Part shown: positions 1 through 13,600 of the stretch, in pieces
Position numbering within the stretch: the stretch's first letter is position 1
Layout of the letters: every line of letters begins with the position of its first letter
Assembly: GCA_040954595.2 (NCBI GenBank)
Contig: CM082586.2
Coordinates: 1,612,001 to 1,676,000, forward strand
Length of the DNA stretch: 64,000 bases
Reading direction: 5' to 3'
From: Balanoglossus misakiensis
Taxonomy: Eukaryota; Hemichordata
Position numbers and translations under genes: made by a program
The notes under the pieces: model-generated
Told to the model about the DNA's origin: nothing
Databases searched by the model: none
The model's input: the letters and a program-made list of their open reading frames with translations, nothing else

Positions 1-3000
1 ACAGAGTTAATATTGGATGATATTATGATATTTAAAGGAAAACGGGCAAAGCGATGTTGCAATTCAGGGCTATAAGATCAAATCATTACGTCATCAGAAC
101 ACTGTGATATTTATTTTAAGTCAACTCTGCCAACACTATCGAAGAATGCAAAAAATGCCATGTAAAATAATAACACGAGTGGTGTTTTTCTAGTGATCAT
201 CTACCTATTTGACCTTTCCATTCAATATAGTTTTAGTTCCTCGCAAATAACGTTTAACATTTGCTCACCTATTTTTGGTTTAGTCATGGTGGTCTGGGGT
301 CATTTTACTGTATTTTTGGTGAATGAAGTTTCCTGTTGCTGGTTTGCCTTCATCGTGTGATTAGGTATACAACGGAGACAATCCTAGATCACTATCAACC
401 TCACTACAAGGGTTTACGGGTCACACACACACATACCTGCGAGCCGATGCGAATAATTGAGTTTCATGTGGCATCGGATGAATTTGTTTACTAAACTTTA
501 CGCTCTGATTAGTGCTATGATGTTGGTTTTTGGGTTTGTTTGTTTATAAATAGCGCATGCTTCGTCAATTGTGGAGAACGTTTCTCGCTGAAATAGTTCA
601 TGCAGACGAAAATAACTTACCTTTAACGGAGAATGTGTGTACACAACACAATATCCAGAAATATCGTACAGATCAATTGATTTCTGCGAAACTGCGAAGA
701 CATTTTTGCAAATTTCTTGTTTTCTGCAAAATAATAAAAATAATAAAGTAGATTAGAGAAATGTAATTCGGGTTGTTTTCGAGATCTTATGACTACACAG
801 TCGTATCAGTCTCATATTCATACCAACGAAACTGCAGGATGCTGAGTTTCACAGGGGTCGAGCAAATGGCCAACAGGCAGCACTTGCGGATCCGTCACAG
901 CTGAAAGTCATATCAAATATCTATATAACTAACGAGGATGCCAGACTGAAGCTGTTCTGCATATTGTGTTCACGCCATACGCGATATTTGGCGTCATTTA
1001 TAATATCTGTAATATGAGTTATTGTTCCCGTTGCTTTCACCAATTCTAATCGCGTGACAACCGGCCTGGGCAGATTATAACTGTAAACCTATCCTTGAGA
1101 ATGAGAGTTAATATCAGACGGTGCAAATGACACTGCTTGTTGTGTACAAGGAACTATTCGACCAATAGTGTCAATATTTAATACTAGTGTGATTAAAATG
1201 AGAACCAGTAGTTCATTTCCGTTAATTTGCTCATAGCATGTTGCCGGCAAACACGCCCTTGTCGTTGATTATTGAACGTTGTAAAGTAATATCTTCTTGT
1301 GCACGAGGGGTGCCGTGATTCCTGTATCGAGGAAGGTCATCATCATCCATGGGGTTTATCGATAGTGGTTCTCTTATTTTCCGCGATGAAATCGACGCCG
1401 ATTGGGTTACAAATTGGGTTACAAAGGGAACGTTCTTCCGAAAGAATAATTTAGGGCACCAGTATTGAATTATGCAATCGCTTCCGTGAACATCGACTAT
1501 TTTAAATTTAATAGTACAGTTTTAAACCCTTTTCTCACGTGCCGTCAACGCCGCCCCAGCGGCGGCGCTAGGGCGGCGTTAATTTGTAAGTGCCACGTGT
1601 GAAAAGGTGAGAGCGGCCCTGCGCCGCTCTTTTTTTGTGACGGTGTTGAGGGGTGGGACCTGGGTCGGGGCGCCGCACTAAACAGCGATTCAAATCACGT
1701 GTGAACAGAAACACCGCACTAAACGCCGATCTAAACGCACTCTTCCTCTTCCGACGCGGTTTGAGGGGATACAAGTGGCAGTTTCTAATGAGCTTGCATG
1801 TAAAATTACCCCTCTGAAAAGAGCGATGTTTAGCACCTTGCTTAGTCAACGGTCAATTTGCCTTGTTGCTGATGGTCATCAGTAAAATGAGGAGCCCCAA
1901 AACCTACAGGCAAAGCCTTGAGGTAGTCGGAACTTACTGCAGCTGGGGCTCTGCTGAAAAAATTGAGACGCCCAGTGGAAGTGGTAGTGAAACTTGTAGC
2001 AAAGTTCACGGTGATAATTGCTAGGCAACTAGGTCTTGCCATTGTCTGGCTAAAAATACATCCCTGTGCGTGAATAAATTAAAAACGTCTTTGTCCCAAG
2101 GGACCAACTCAAAGCCACATCCCGGTATGCTTTTACTACTAGCATGGAGTCATGCTACTAGTATATTACGCACTGGTTTCAAAGCTGTAAGACTCACAGG
2201 CGGTACAGTAGAAGCGCTTATACTTATAGGATGACTGTACAAAAACTGGAAAAGTGTGGATTTTCTCGGATCTTCCATTTATTTGATGTGGAACAACAAA
2301 TGGGACAAGTGGCGAAATGTGTCCTTGATTTTCAATCGCACCATGAAGCCTATTTGAACCTAATTTGCATAAATGTCCGAGTGCGGTGATCCCGTCCCTT
2401 TTATACACATGTGAATGCAAAACTATTTGAGTCGCTGATAAGAAATGTTTACCAACTTTTATAATCCAAAAAAGGGCGACCTAATCATTGCACGTGTGCA
2501 AGCGACTTTAATATCTGCGGGTTTCTATTGACCCTCAACGACTGACCTTCGAACACATATAGCGTCGCTGCGGTTGCGAAGTTTGTGTTATTCTGCTCGT
2601 AATACCCCGCACGCGTACAAATTAATTGCTCGCCTTGTGTGATTACGTAAGCCACTTGAGCGTGACCTCGGTGATCCTATTATGTTCACGCACCCCCTGT
2701 GGGGGATCCGTGGGAGACGTCCTACCAATAACAGACCATGTGGTAGGTCCACGACAGACAGAATGGCCCGGTCGGGTCGGAAAAAACGACGCAACCCTCC
2801 GCAGATAAATTTCTCCTATACATTTTGATGTAGGAAGTGATCGTGTGAGTTGAGGCGTCAATCTTGATACACCTCACGGCAGTGGATCAAGTTCGCAATA
2901 AGCGCTTGATAGCATTATCGTGTATTACAGAAAACGCATATTTTACACAGCTGTGTGTTTATACCACGGAGTGACTCCAGATGGTCGGTAGAACTGTCTG

Positions 3001-6000
3001 GTATTAAATTCCTAGCTGACTCCAGGCGGGTTTTGCTTTTGAAGTACTCAGTGCTTCAAAATAAGTGAAGTATGCGCTGCATATGTATACAATAACAGCG
3101 TGTTATTTCACGCTAACGATCGGACGAGGAGAGAGGCAACCAGCGAGGTGTCTCGCGTGTTGGTCAACTCATGGGTGTTATTGTAAGATCCCATGAACGG
3201 ACACGCCCACGTTTGGTATCAACACCAGTTTTGCAAGAGTATACCCCCCCCCCCGAAAAAAACATCATCCTTTAGATTTATACATAGACCCTGGAAAACC
3301 CAAGGGCTCAGCTTATGACATACATAAACATGTACAAGCAGTTTCAATGTTGTCCGTCTATTACATAATCATGGTACCTTTCCCACGACATCGACGTACA
3401 ATATTTTTATTTCCCACGGTTCCGAGTCCCAGGGACAATAATTAGTGACGACATGTCACTACAAGACGTTTGTCGTCGCGTCATTGTCGAGTCTTTTGTT
3501 TGTTTTTGTGGTTATGCAAGAAGTACCTACAGCTGGGTCGAGGTGCCACACATTCCACATATTGGCCGCGTCATCTTTCATTAACAATTCCCCATTTTCC
3601 GTATCACAAATTTACATATTGTTGTTCAAAACCCTTGCGTACAGCTTCAAGGCATCATATGACCGATAGCCTACGCTTAAAAGCAGGCCAATCTCCGTAC
3701 CCTGGGAATATCGCTATCGCATTTCCACTTCGTTGGACGAGGATCATCCTCTGGTCAATATACAAGTATTCCCTGGTGAAAATCTACATAAACCGAAAAC
3801 ACGTATCATAAATCTACGTCTGTATTCTGTCTCTCTAAATATCACCAGTGCATCTCAAACGCCCACCGGCTAATCGATCACCGACGCCAACATAAAACAC
3901 ACACAATTTCACTTTCATCCCAATGATGAATTTGGTAGTCTCATCGGTTGCTTAGCAACCAATGTGGCAGAGCTACGATGTCATACGTCGGACAACCTAC
4001 GCATCTGGTCGCCACCAATGCGACGTTCCCCTGTGAACTCTGTGTGTGTCTTATTGATTACCCTATTATACGCCAAGAAATGTTTATTTTCCATTAAGCT
4101 AGATTGAATGAACACGCAGGATCAACTGTCTCCAAAGCCGAACCGAGGCACGACACAGGATTTACACGACAATATTTGCCGTCTTGTAAATGGACGACGA
4201 GTACAGGCCAATTTTATCGTAGAGCATGCGCAACCGTGATGTTTAGTTCTGATAATACCTGAGTGTTTCTCGAATTCCCGAGTTTGGAAAAATCTCGATG
4301 ATTATCTGACGGCGCATATCATCTAGTGATCTTTCTACTCCGTCAATGTTTTAAGTGGTTCTTTCTTTTCCTGTGTGGTCATAACAGACCAGTTTACAAA
4401 CATCATCATATATCACCCCATATTCATAAAACACTGTGTATATAAACGTTTTTGACATGTGAATATTTAATTGGAGTGTAATTGATATTCTTGGCTTTCT
4501 TTATGTTTCTGTAATGACTTCATGTATGACAAGATGACACTGTCAGTGCAATATCTTTGTTATAAATCACAAACATTCACGGCTCATTACCTTCGCTATA
4601 ATTTTTATCTGGTCACAGATCATGAAAATTTTATGTAACACCGAATAAGACGTCCAAATTACTTTCTCTTGTATTTTATCAAATGCTTGCAGCCTATTTT
4701 GTTGGACAATATTATAGAGAAATAATTATTACTCTAGCTTCGGAAAGAACAACTGGCATTTGACGTTTTCAGAACAAAGCAGAATTGTGTGGTAAATGCA
4801 AATTGCTGTGGGGGACCGCGGGTAAGATTTTCTGCACTGTGATAGGCGACTTTACACGACCCCATAAATCAAATCGCTATGTTGAACAACATTTAGACGT
4901 GCCTGTAATATCTGACTACAAACAGTTGTAGGACTTGCGTGGAAGATTTTCATTCCTTATTGACCTACATAATTATTTCATGGTCCTCGCAGTTTTCGAA
5001 ACAATCTGACGTATGCGTGTGGAGTCGCTCCTTCTCCGCTACGTCAGTCCGTTCGATTGGTTGACACGATGTGCGATTTGACACGGTGGGGTTTACACAC
5101 AGGTGCCAGAAAGACAGGCCGACATCTCAGTGGGGACAGATCTGTCTGAACAGGTTGCATGCTTTGCTTGGCAGCGGGTGTTCGCAGAGCACGTGGTGAT
5201 CCTACTTTCAAGGACATGTCACGAGTGATCAATCTTTCGTTTGGGGATCGCCCCTGTCATTCGGCGAGATTGTCTACTGAATAGATATACGCACTATAAT
5301 TGTTTTCTGGTCGTGTAGATTTATATCCGACCGAGGATAGGCTTTTTCAAGTCTTCTGGCGACAGGCAGTCAATTGTACATGCAACCCCTTGTTAGAAAG
5401 CCCCTCTGATTAACGCACCGGCGTGGTCGCCGGGTGGGAACCGTTTTGACCTGACGAGCCTCTCGTCGGCTCGTGTAACAGAACTCGATGACCAGAATGC
5501 AAATTTACATAGCGCTTCGCACTCAGTGTTTTTATTGGCGTTTTGTGTCCTTATTTGTTTGCACAGATCACGGTGACCGTGCACAGATATGACAAAAGTG
5601 CGTATAAGTGGGTTAGTGTTGACAGGGTCGAGGGAGGTCACCCATTCAGAGCTTAAAATGTTCTCGCTAAAAATAAATGACCGAAACGGTGGTCTATTTT
5701 GGACTGTAAATGTGCGAAGTGATCCTTAAACACCAAATTGACGCCATGTTGAGTAGCTGAGAAGAACAATTTGAAGGGTGACGCACTTTGAGCTATTGAT
5801 GCGCACGCACATCAGATCGCGAACATTCCCATGCCGTGATATTGGCAGTAACAGCGGCAGGTTTTATAGCAGACGATAATCGATTTACGCCACCCTTGGG
5901 AGATCTTGGGTTAAACACCCGTATGCTCAATCACAGGGCGATTTCTCTCGTTTAGTTGAAAAGAGTACAAAGATCGAGGGCCTTTTGGTAATCGTGTAGT

Positions 6001-6865
6001 TGGAGCGTTATACGACGCCAACGACGTCAGTTGTAGGGCACTTTACCTTGCCATGCGTCAACCAACTTTAAGAGAGATGTGATAAATTTAATATGACCCT
6101 GAAGCCTTCAAACTTTGACCAATGATATCCTCAGTGCATGGGCCTAGGTGAAATTAACAGGGAGAGGCTAATATCAGGGACCAATAAAATATTTCCATGC
6201 ATCTCATTTAAAAAAAAAACATTCCCAGCCGAAATTCGGCTGTCAGCACTAACAATGCCTGATGCACAATATACCGGCTGTTTGACCAACCCGACACAAA
6301 CCGAAACTGTAGTTCACATACATAACAACATTACTGAGAAATTATTAAAACACTCCACAGTACGAACTAAAATGTTGACACAGAAATGTGGCACATTTTC
6401 TCACTGCACGATCCATGACCGAGAAAGCAAATACAACACACGGGCATGACGCATGCTCGAAGCGTCCTAAATTCTAACCACTAACCACAAAATTCCAATT
6501 AAAAAGGGAAACATGTCATAAATTCCTGAGTGACAGTTAATCTATTGTCTTGCTCAGGCATCGATACAGCCCTGTTTTCGTTGAATCTGAACCCTATGGC
6601 AGTTACATGTCATAAACGCTAACTCTAATAAACAATATAGAGGCCAAGCACAATATGCGCCCGTTCGATATTGAAACTGACTAACATTTATTTGCGGTGT
6701 GGTTTATAACCGCCTGTGTTTTATGTCGTGTTCGTCATTGTTAGTGTTCATTTGTTTTGTTTGTCTGCTATTAATGTATGCGTGTGGTCGCACTAACTGT
6801 TACTATTAAACCGCCATCGACAAAATTTACATTTTTGTCTTCTTTTGTATTTTTATTGCATGCAG
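1..6865. other. Gene-poor 5' region
   Basis: I see no exon here with both coding character and splice sites, and no long open frame resembling a known family. The stretch holds a GC-rich imperfect palindrome at 1527-1607, a short C tract followed by A residues near 3244-3260, and two TTCCCACG words at 3380-3387 and 3411-3418. The coiled-coil gene downstream begins mid-coil at 7681, so this region may be one of its 5' introns or its upstream flank. Short open frames such as 6138-6449 have no recognisable domain and are treated as chance. Confidence 0.5.
1527..1607. repeat. GC-rich imperfect palindrome
   Basis: AACGCCGCCC at 1547-1556 is the exact reverse complement of GGGCGGCGTT at 1571-1580. 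The outer arms continue imperfectly: CCTTTTCTCACGTG on the left pairs with CACGTGTGAAAAGG on the right. The arms total roughly 30 bp around a small GC-rich loop. It could be a short MITE-like palindrome or a chance hairpin. Target-site duplications were not evident. Confidence 0.55.
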
Positions 6866-6880
6866 CTTCATAGGAAAGAA
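6866..6880 (+). CDS. Candidate 15-nt microexon of the SOGA/MTCL1-like gene
   Basis: A pyrimidine-rich tract and TGCAG acceptor end at 6865. A near-perfect GTAAGTAT donor starts at 6881. The 15 nt between them read Leu-His-Arg-Lys-Glu in phase 0, which joins in frame to the next exon at 7681 (VELLKRKLG...). The composition suits a charged coiled coil. This is inferred only from splice-site strength and frame. It could equally be a chance pair of sites, because no upstream partner exon was recognised. Confidence 0.3.
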
Positions 6881-7680
6881 GTAAGTATGAGAGGAATTTC
6901 TGCCCTACTAACTGTAACACACAGCAAACTCACACAGCTTTGAGAGTGTCTTTGTTGTCACGGTAACAGTGAATCATTTAAATGACCTGCTAACACCTTA
7001 ACTTCATGCGACCGGGCGCGCTCGCCCTGGAGAAAAGAAAGAATGTCCAGCGCCAGGAATGTAAATATTGAGTTTAGTGTGCGAAACGGCCATACACTCC
7101 GTTTGATTTCAAAAAACGGTCTGTCCTCCCTCGCCAAAAGCTGAATAAACATGAGCGCAGCGCAAAGAACATAATTGCATCAATTTAAACGTTTTGTCAC
7201 ACAGTCTCAGTATTTCAAGCCGTGCTTTCCAAAGCGCACTAATACACCCTGGGGTCACAGGTCACCAATTGCTGCCAAAGAGATCAGCGTCTTCTTTAAG
7301 AGCTTAAGGGGTTTGATGAAGCGTTCCCAAAACATTTCTCAATTTCCTGGTCAAAATCGATCTTAATGGAGTTCGTCACTATACAGCCCTGTTACAGAAT
7401 AGTAATAGGATTTACAACGTGCGTGCGTGCGTTTGCGTATCAATGCAATTATGCTGTTGTTGTCAACTTCACAGTCACATGTCCGGGAACCACTATATTA
7501 TGTTATGTCTTGTAAAGTTGTAACGTTTCATTCCTACTCCTACAGGTGTTTCGCTACCTGCACTGAAGACTGTGTTTTTGTTATTCACCGTGTTTGTATT
7601 TTTATATTTTCAGCGTTTGTAAAATATATTTTAGTTTTACAATATCAATGATGTGATGATAATAATTTCTGTTTTCAAAG

Positions 7681-10600
7681 GTCGAACTTTTGAAAAGAAA
7701 GCTGGGTCAAATACAGGATGATGCCCTCAACGAGGAACAGCGCCGGAAGGTATCCCTTCCCATCTTGCATTGCGCATGTTTGACGATACGTTTTAGTCGT
7801 TTGAAGTCACGTGGTGTCCATGCGCATTTATCGCTCGATTTGTGAAGTGTTTGTTTTTGGGTTGATGGGAAGCATCTGCTTGCGGTTTTTGTCGCTTTCG
7901 TTTTTACAAAGTGTGTTGCACGAACCTTTTCAAATTTTACAAAATAAGCATGCTTTTTTTAAAGAAGTGTTTAGTGTTGTCTGCCCCCAAGGAAGTTGAC
8001 ATGCATGCCGGGTATAGGGTTGCATCCGCCCTCACTACTCCACACGTTTGTCATGCCTGCTTGCAACAACACGTGATTTAATGATCTGCATGACTGTCGT
8101 TTCTCGTGACGTCACATCGATCAAATTGACGATTTTATCGGCGTAATATTTCTATCTTCAGATGCAAAAACTGCAGGAATCCGGCGACGGCAACGTCGAG
8201 TATGACGTATCGGCCCTGATGGCGGAACTGCACGAGAAAACGGAGCGCGAACGCGACCTACAACATCAGCTGCAGCTCGTCGAGGAAGAAGCCAACGTCA
8301 TGAGACGAAAGCTCGGGGAAATAGAACAGGAAAGAGAGCGCCTGGAATTCGAACTTGAGAAATACAAAATGCATTTCGGGACTCTGGAGAGCCCTCGGAA
8401 GGAGTCTGAGAAGGGAAACATCAGCGAGAAAGAGGCCGAACTTCGCTTGCAGCTCATGATGACGGAACAGGAAGCGACCGTCATGCATCGGAAGATTTCT
8501 GAACTGGAGACTAAAAATGAAGAGCTCATGTCAGCCATCATAAAGCCGGATGCAAAAGATGGTAAGTTTGACAAATTGTGCATGGATATTTCTGAGCTGA
8601 TTTTCTAGTCGGGAGGAAGCGAATTCCTGTGACGAATTTGAATTGGACGTTGGTCTTTTGTGTTCAGCGAACTGGTGAAGTGACTAAAAACTGTGACGAT
8701 TTTTATCAAATATTTTACAGGTCAACGTGGAGACGCCAAAGGAGGGGAATCTGATGAATTGCGTCATTACATGGAAGAAAATGAAAACCTGAAACAGCAT
8801 TTGGACGATGCGGAAAATGAGATTCACCATCTTGTTGCCAAGTTAGATAAGTACGAAGAGCTATCGACATTAGGAGTTATACACAAGAACGATAACGACG
8901 AGCAAATTGAAGTGAAAAAATTTATACAATTGAAAGAAGAAGAAAACATTGCCATTCGAAAGAGACTTGTGGAGGCTGAGGTCATTAACCGCATTGTCGA
9001 GGACGAGGTTAGAACTTATAAAAAGCTGAACGAGGATGCGCTGGGACATAGCAGTTCAAAAGGCAAAGGCAAAGGAGCAGAGGCGAAGTTGAAATCTCAG
9101 ATCAGTTTGTTGAAACAAGAGAATGACCGCATGCGCAAGAGGATGGTCGACTGTGAGATACAAAATGAAACTTTACAAGAAGAGATACAACGGTACCGAA
9201 GCAAAGGAGATGGAAGTGTTAGTGCGCCCCCAAGCTCACAAGAGCAGGCCATGGAAAGTGATAAATTACCCGAATTGCAAGGAAAGGTCATCCATTTAGA
9301 GGAACAATTAGGTTCGTAATGTAAATGTAACCTTTGACTTCGACGTAGCCTTTGACCTGTAGTACTCCTTAGTTACTCCTTCCTCCTTACAATGGCTGCC
9401 TGTCCGACTTCCCTCTTACTACCTGTAGCTATGGGAATTCTTATCATGTACTTCCTGTCGGTCGGTGATGGTGTATGAATGCGCAATAGCATTGTAAAGC
9501 AGGTTACTTCAGTCTATATTAGACACAATATGCTCTCAAGATTTGTCTGGTGATCAGTGCCTAGGAGTATTACTGTTGCTAGACTGTGGGTAAAGTGTTT
9601 AATTGATATAAAACGCGTTTACAATCCAGCCCACTGTTTTGGCTTCCTAAGTCCCTTGTTGTCGATTGAGTTCAAGAGGTCACAAGGTCCATCAACATTT
9701 AGAATATACATTGACAAAGCAACGTGGTGGGAATATCACACCAACCATCTTGAGGTTGTCACCTTTGACCTCTTGACCTCAACAACAGACATTGGGGCAA
9801 ACAAAATGGCTGATATATGTTAAAATGCCCAAGAGCAACATGAGTTTGGGGAATGGGGAGGGATGTTTCTCAACACGGATTTACACGACTATTGCGCACA
9901 TACCGACCGTACCTCTGCCATATATCCTTCCATCCCCAATGATAACGAATACATGCCGAAATACGATCGATATTTTGACCTGGTTCATACTCTTTGCCTT
10001 GTTAAATATAATTCAGTAGACACTCAATCTGTCCTGTCTAAAGCCATGCAGCCTGCAGCTGCTACAATATTTTCTCGGTCCAAACCGGTTGTCTCTTCTG
10101 TGTTTAATTTAGTCAGCCAGCGGGCTGCCTGAAATTTCGCAACAAGCACAGTCTACCCGCATAATTATGTGCAATTAAGAGTCCCTATCATATCCCGGTA
10201 CAGCCTGATTTGAGGTAACCGCAAGGCACAAAACCATTAGCATATAATGTTGGATCTAATCGTAGTATTTTCAACAACCTTTACCTTTGTACATACAGCC
10301 ATTGGCGAGTGAAAACTTTAAAACTGTTTTATCGGTGTGATTTGAAGCACTTTATCGCCCTTTCCTGAGTGCTGATAGCTGAAGTGGCGACTGACATGGT
10401 GACCTAAAACTTACTCAGAAAACGTGTTTACGATTCACTGAAAAGCTTGGAGCAAACAAAAAATATAAAATTCACCACACGAGTTGAAATTTCTAGAATA
10501 GGCCTACAAGTTGATATAGTGATTGATGAACTACCATAGATCAAAGGGTTCCTCCCAACCTAGAGTGATGTGAACACCCTTTAACAATTGTAGCGTTATA

Positions 10601-13600
10601 CTTAAAAGCTACTTGCTACTAGGTTTGATCCAACGGTTGATAGAGATTCCAAGACTACAAAAATGTGAAACTGTGTGATATTTACACACTGAATGCCTTT
10701 CAGAAAGGGTGGCTATGAAGTGTGTTTGACGATGACGTTTTTTTTAGTAACCAAGACCCACCACTGAATGTATTAACATGGCTTTCTTGTTTGTTATACA
10801 GATGATAATCACAAACACAATACAAATTTTACTGTTTTTTCCGCTGAATTATTCCACCATATCCTTCGACTTTTTTCAATTATTGCGACCAATTTGTGCA
10901 ATACTGAAGAGAAAGAAAGGTGCTACATGGAATTAATTGTATCTATAGTTGATTTCAAGGCAAAAACTGATCACAATGCTACCAAGTTCACGACAGCTGA
11001 CAAAAGAGATAGTCATAATAATCTCAGATGAAATTGGCCCATAAGAACTGTGCCTGCGCGCATGTCTAGGATATAGGGAACTAAACGTTGATTTTTTTAG
11101 TAAAAAAAATGTTTGAATTTTAAGTGTGATTTTTCAGATGCTTGTTGAAGCAGAGAAGTAGTATTAGCAAGAATGACCTAATATTACAATTTTACGGAAT
11201 GTTTTTATTGTTTTACAAATAGAGTCATTTTTTGTATATTGGTGTGCCGTTTGCTGTTTATTTTCCTCGCTCTATTTTCCAAACTATAATTTTTCGTTGC
11301 ACATTTTTTTTCTGGGACTGTCCAGTCTTTCTTTCTCTCTTGTATATTTTTTCACCATTGTCTTTCAGTATGCCGTGTCTGTGTACAACAGGGTGCTATT
11401 TGATCTTGATTTTTGGAAGTTATTTAATATATTCGATTATGCAAAAGGATAATAAAATCGCTGTGAAAATGTATCTTTTTGTATCCTGTGTGACCGGAAG
11501 TATCGTGACCCCCTAACTCCGTATTATCTATCCAGCTTGACCAGTAGTGAATGTCTTTTCATCAACTATATGTCAGACCATAGTTGTTTTACTAATAAAC
11601 GATAGCAGATCATTACATTCTGCATGGATATCAAAAGTATGTTATAAACAGTAAGCGCATTTTACAAACTTCTTACGAGAAGAAATACGGAGTTAGGGGG
11701 TCCACGCCTTCACAGTATTCCACAAAAACTGCATGCTAAGTGTTCTCCTGTCCTTTGTCGTTTCCGGTTAATTTGCATGGTTGATGTCGCTGCACTAATT
11801 GCATGTTTATAGTTTGTGCATCTCTTTAATTTGGTCAGCTGTGAACTTTCTTTCTTGCTTATTCTCATTTTTTTTCAAATTTTCTTCAGTTACAGTTATT
11901 GTTTAAAGCTATTCTGCCAACTTAGCCAATCATACAGACAGCGTAATTAATAGCGAGTAACTTCTTTGTAATGACGTCATAACAACAATGTATGTGTTCT
12001 AACTGGCTAACAGAGACTATAACCAACTTTAACCGCTAGTAAAGGGAAATATAAGTGCTGTCAAAGTTGTCCACTTTGATAGGATATCGTGTGAATATAC
12101 AAACTGATTGTAGCAATGCAAGTTACGCACGCGCATGTGTACTAACCCTTCCTCTTTTCCCTCGCAGGGTTTCGACGATTTGTTGGGGAGGGGGGTCTTA
12201 TGTCTCAGACGAAAAATGGCAGGTTGAATCATCCAATCACGTGTAACAAAATAACACGTGTCATGGGGTAGTGACTTTTCCCATTTAGCAACGTTTTTTT
12301 CTGCCAATATGCAAAAGAAACCCCTTCTGAGAGGTCTCTAGGTGTCGTTTGCTTTTTGCTTCGTGATGGTATGTCAGTAGTTTCTAATTATGACGCGTTT
12401 TCAATCGTGCCGGTTCCTTGCGCAATTGATTAGCTGTCTACTTATCTAACCCGTCACCTTTGGCATGACTTTTGCTGTTTCTTCGTGTCACACCGCTGAT
12501 AAAATAACTTCTAATGCATACACGTCATTCCTTATTGCCGACCACCGAGCCATGCATAACAGCCCCAGACTGTTGGCTACCTGACCTTTGACACAAAGAC
12601 ACCAAGCCCTATAGTTCAAGTGTAATGCGAGTACTGATACTGATACACGTTTTCTGTGAAAATCTAGTTTCTGAAACATTTCAATTGGACTTCTCGATTT
12701 CTAATTGGTGTGATATCACCATATGTCTTTTTAGAAAGAGACCTATTCTCACAGCCACTTGCAGTTGGCTCATTAGAAAAGGATGAGTGACAGACAACTG
12801 GAGAGGCTCTTATTACAATTCTCAATTAAAAAAACACCCACTGAATTTTCCAGTGTGATATTTTAATACCGATCGCTGGCTATCGGATTTCTTGTCGGCT
12901 TACCCCTTTACTAGTCTGTGGTCGCGTTGGTGTCGTATTCGCGTTACACTGGGCCCAGTTTCCCCCTAGCGGTGAGAATAAACCGCAAAGCACGCTGGGA
13001 GTCCTGCTTCAAAACTCCGGTAAGGCCTCCCCCCCGTCCAGTACTCGTCAAAATTTCCCGGCATGCTTTGCCTTACGTCACAGGCGATGGGAGCGCAGGG
13101 GTGGCTGATCAAACAATGGACATAACTCCGTCTTGTTGACCCGCTCCCTAGAGCCATAAATCGTCCCAAGTGTGGTTGACATACCTGTCTGGCAGACGAC
13201 AGTGATAAAAATGCAAACCACAGATCACCCCAGAAAATGTCTGCTTCTGACGCAACTTGCAAAAAAATCTACAAGTCAAATTCTTTAATGTATGACAGAA
13301 AAGTCTTGTAATTGAAAAAAATATGTTTGGGCAGCTGCATCCATGATTTTGTGTCTGCGCTGCATTTATCCATCAAAGACAAAGGCCGATGACGTCAGCG
13401 CAAAAATGGGGTTCGCTCACATGCCTGTAATAATTCTGGACACATTCCTCGAGTTGTTGAACAGATATTTTAAGTTCTTCATTCTTAATCTATCACCATG
13501 CATCATGGGAGTGGCCGCATGACCCCGTGAACTTGTCTAGTCTGCGTCACGTGACCTGGCATAATTACCACGCATAAAAATCAAACCAGGGGCTCACATA

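Noticed and set aside
8162-8164. ATG at the start of exon 2 as the start codon of the coiled-coil protein
   Set aside because: It directly follows a splice acceptor, and an in-frame coiled-coil exon (7681-7749) lies upstream, so it is an internal Met.
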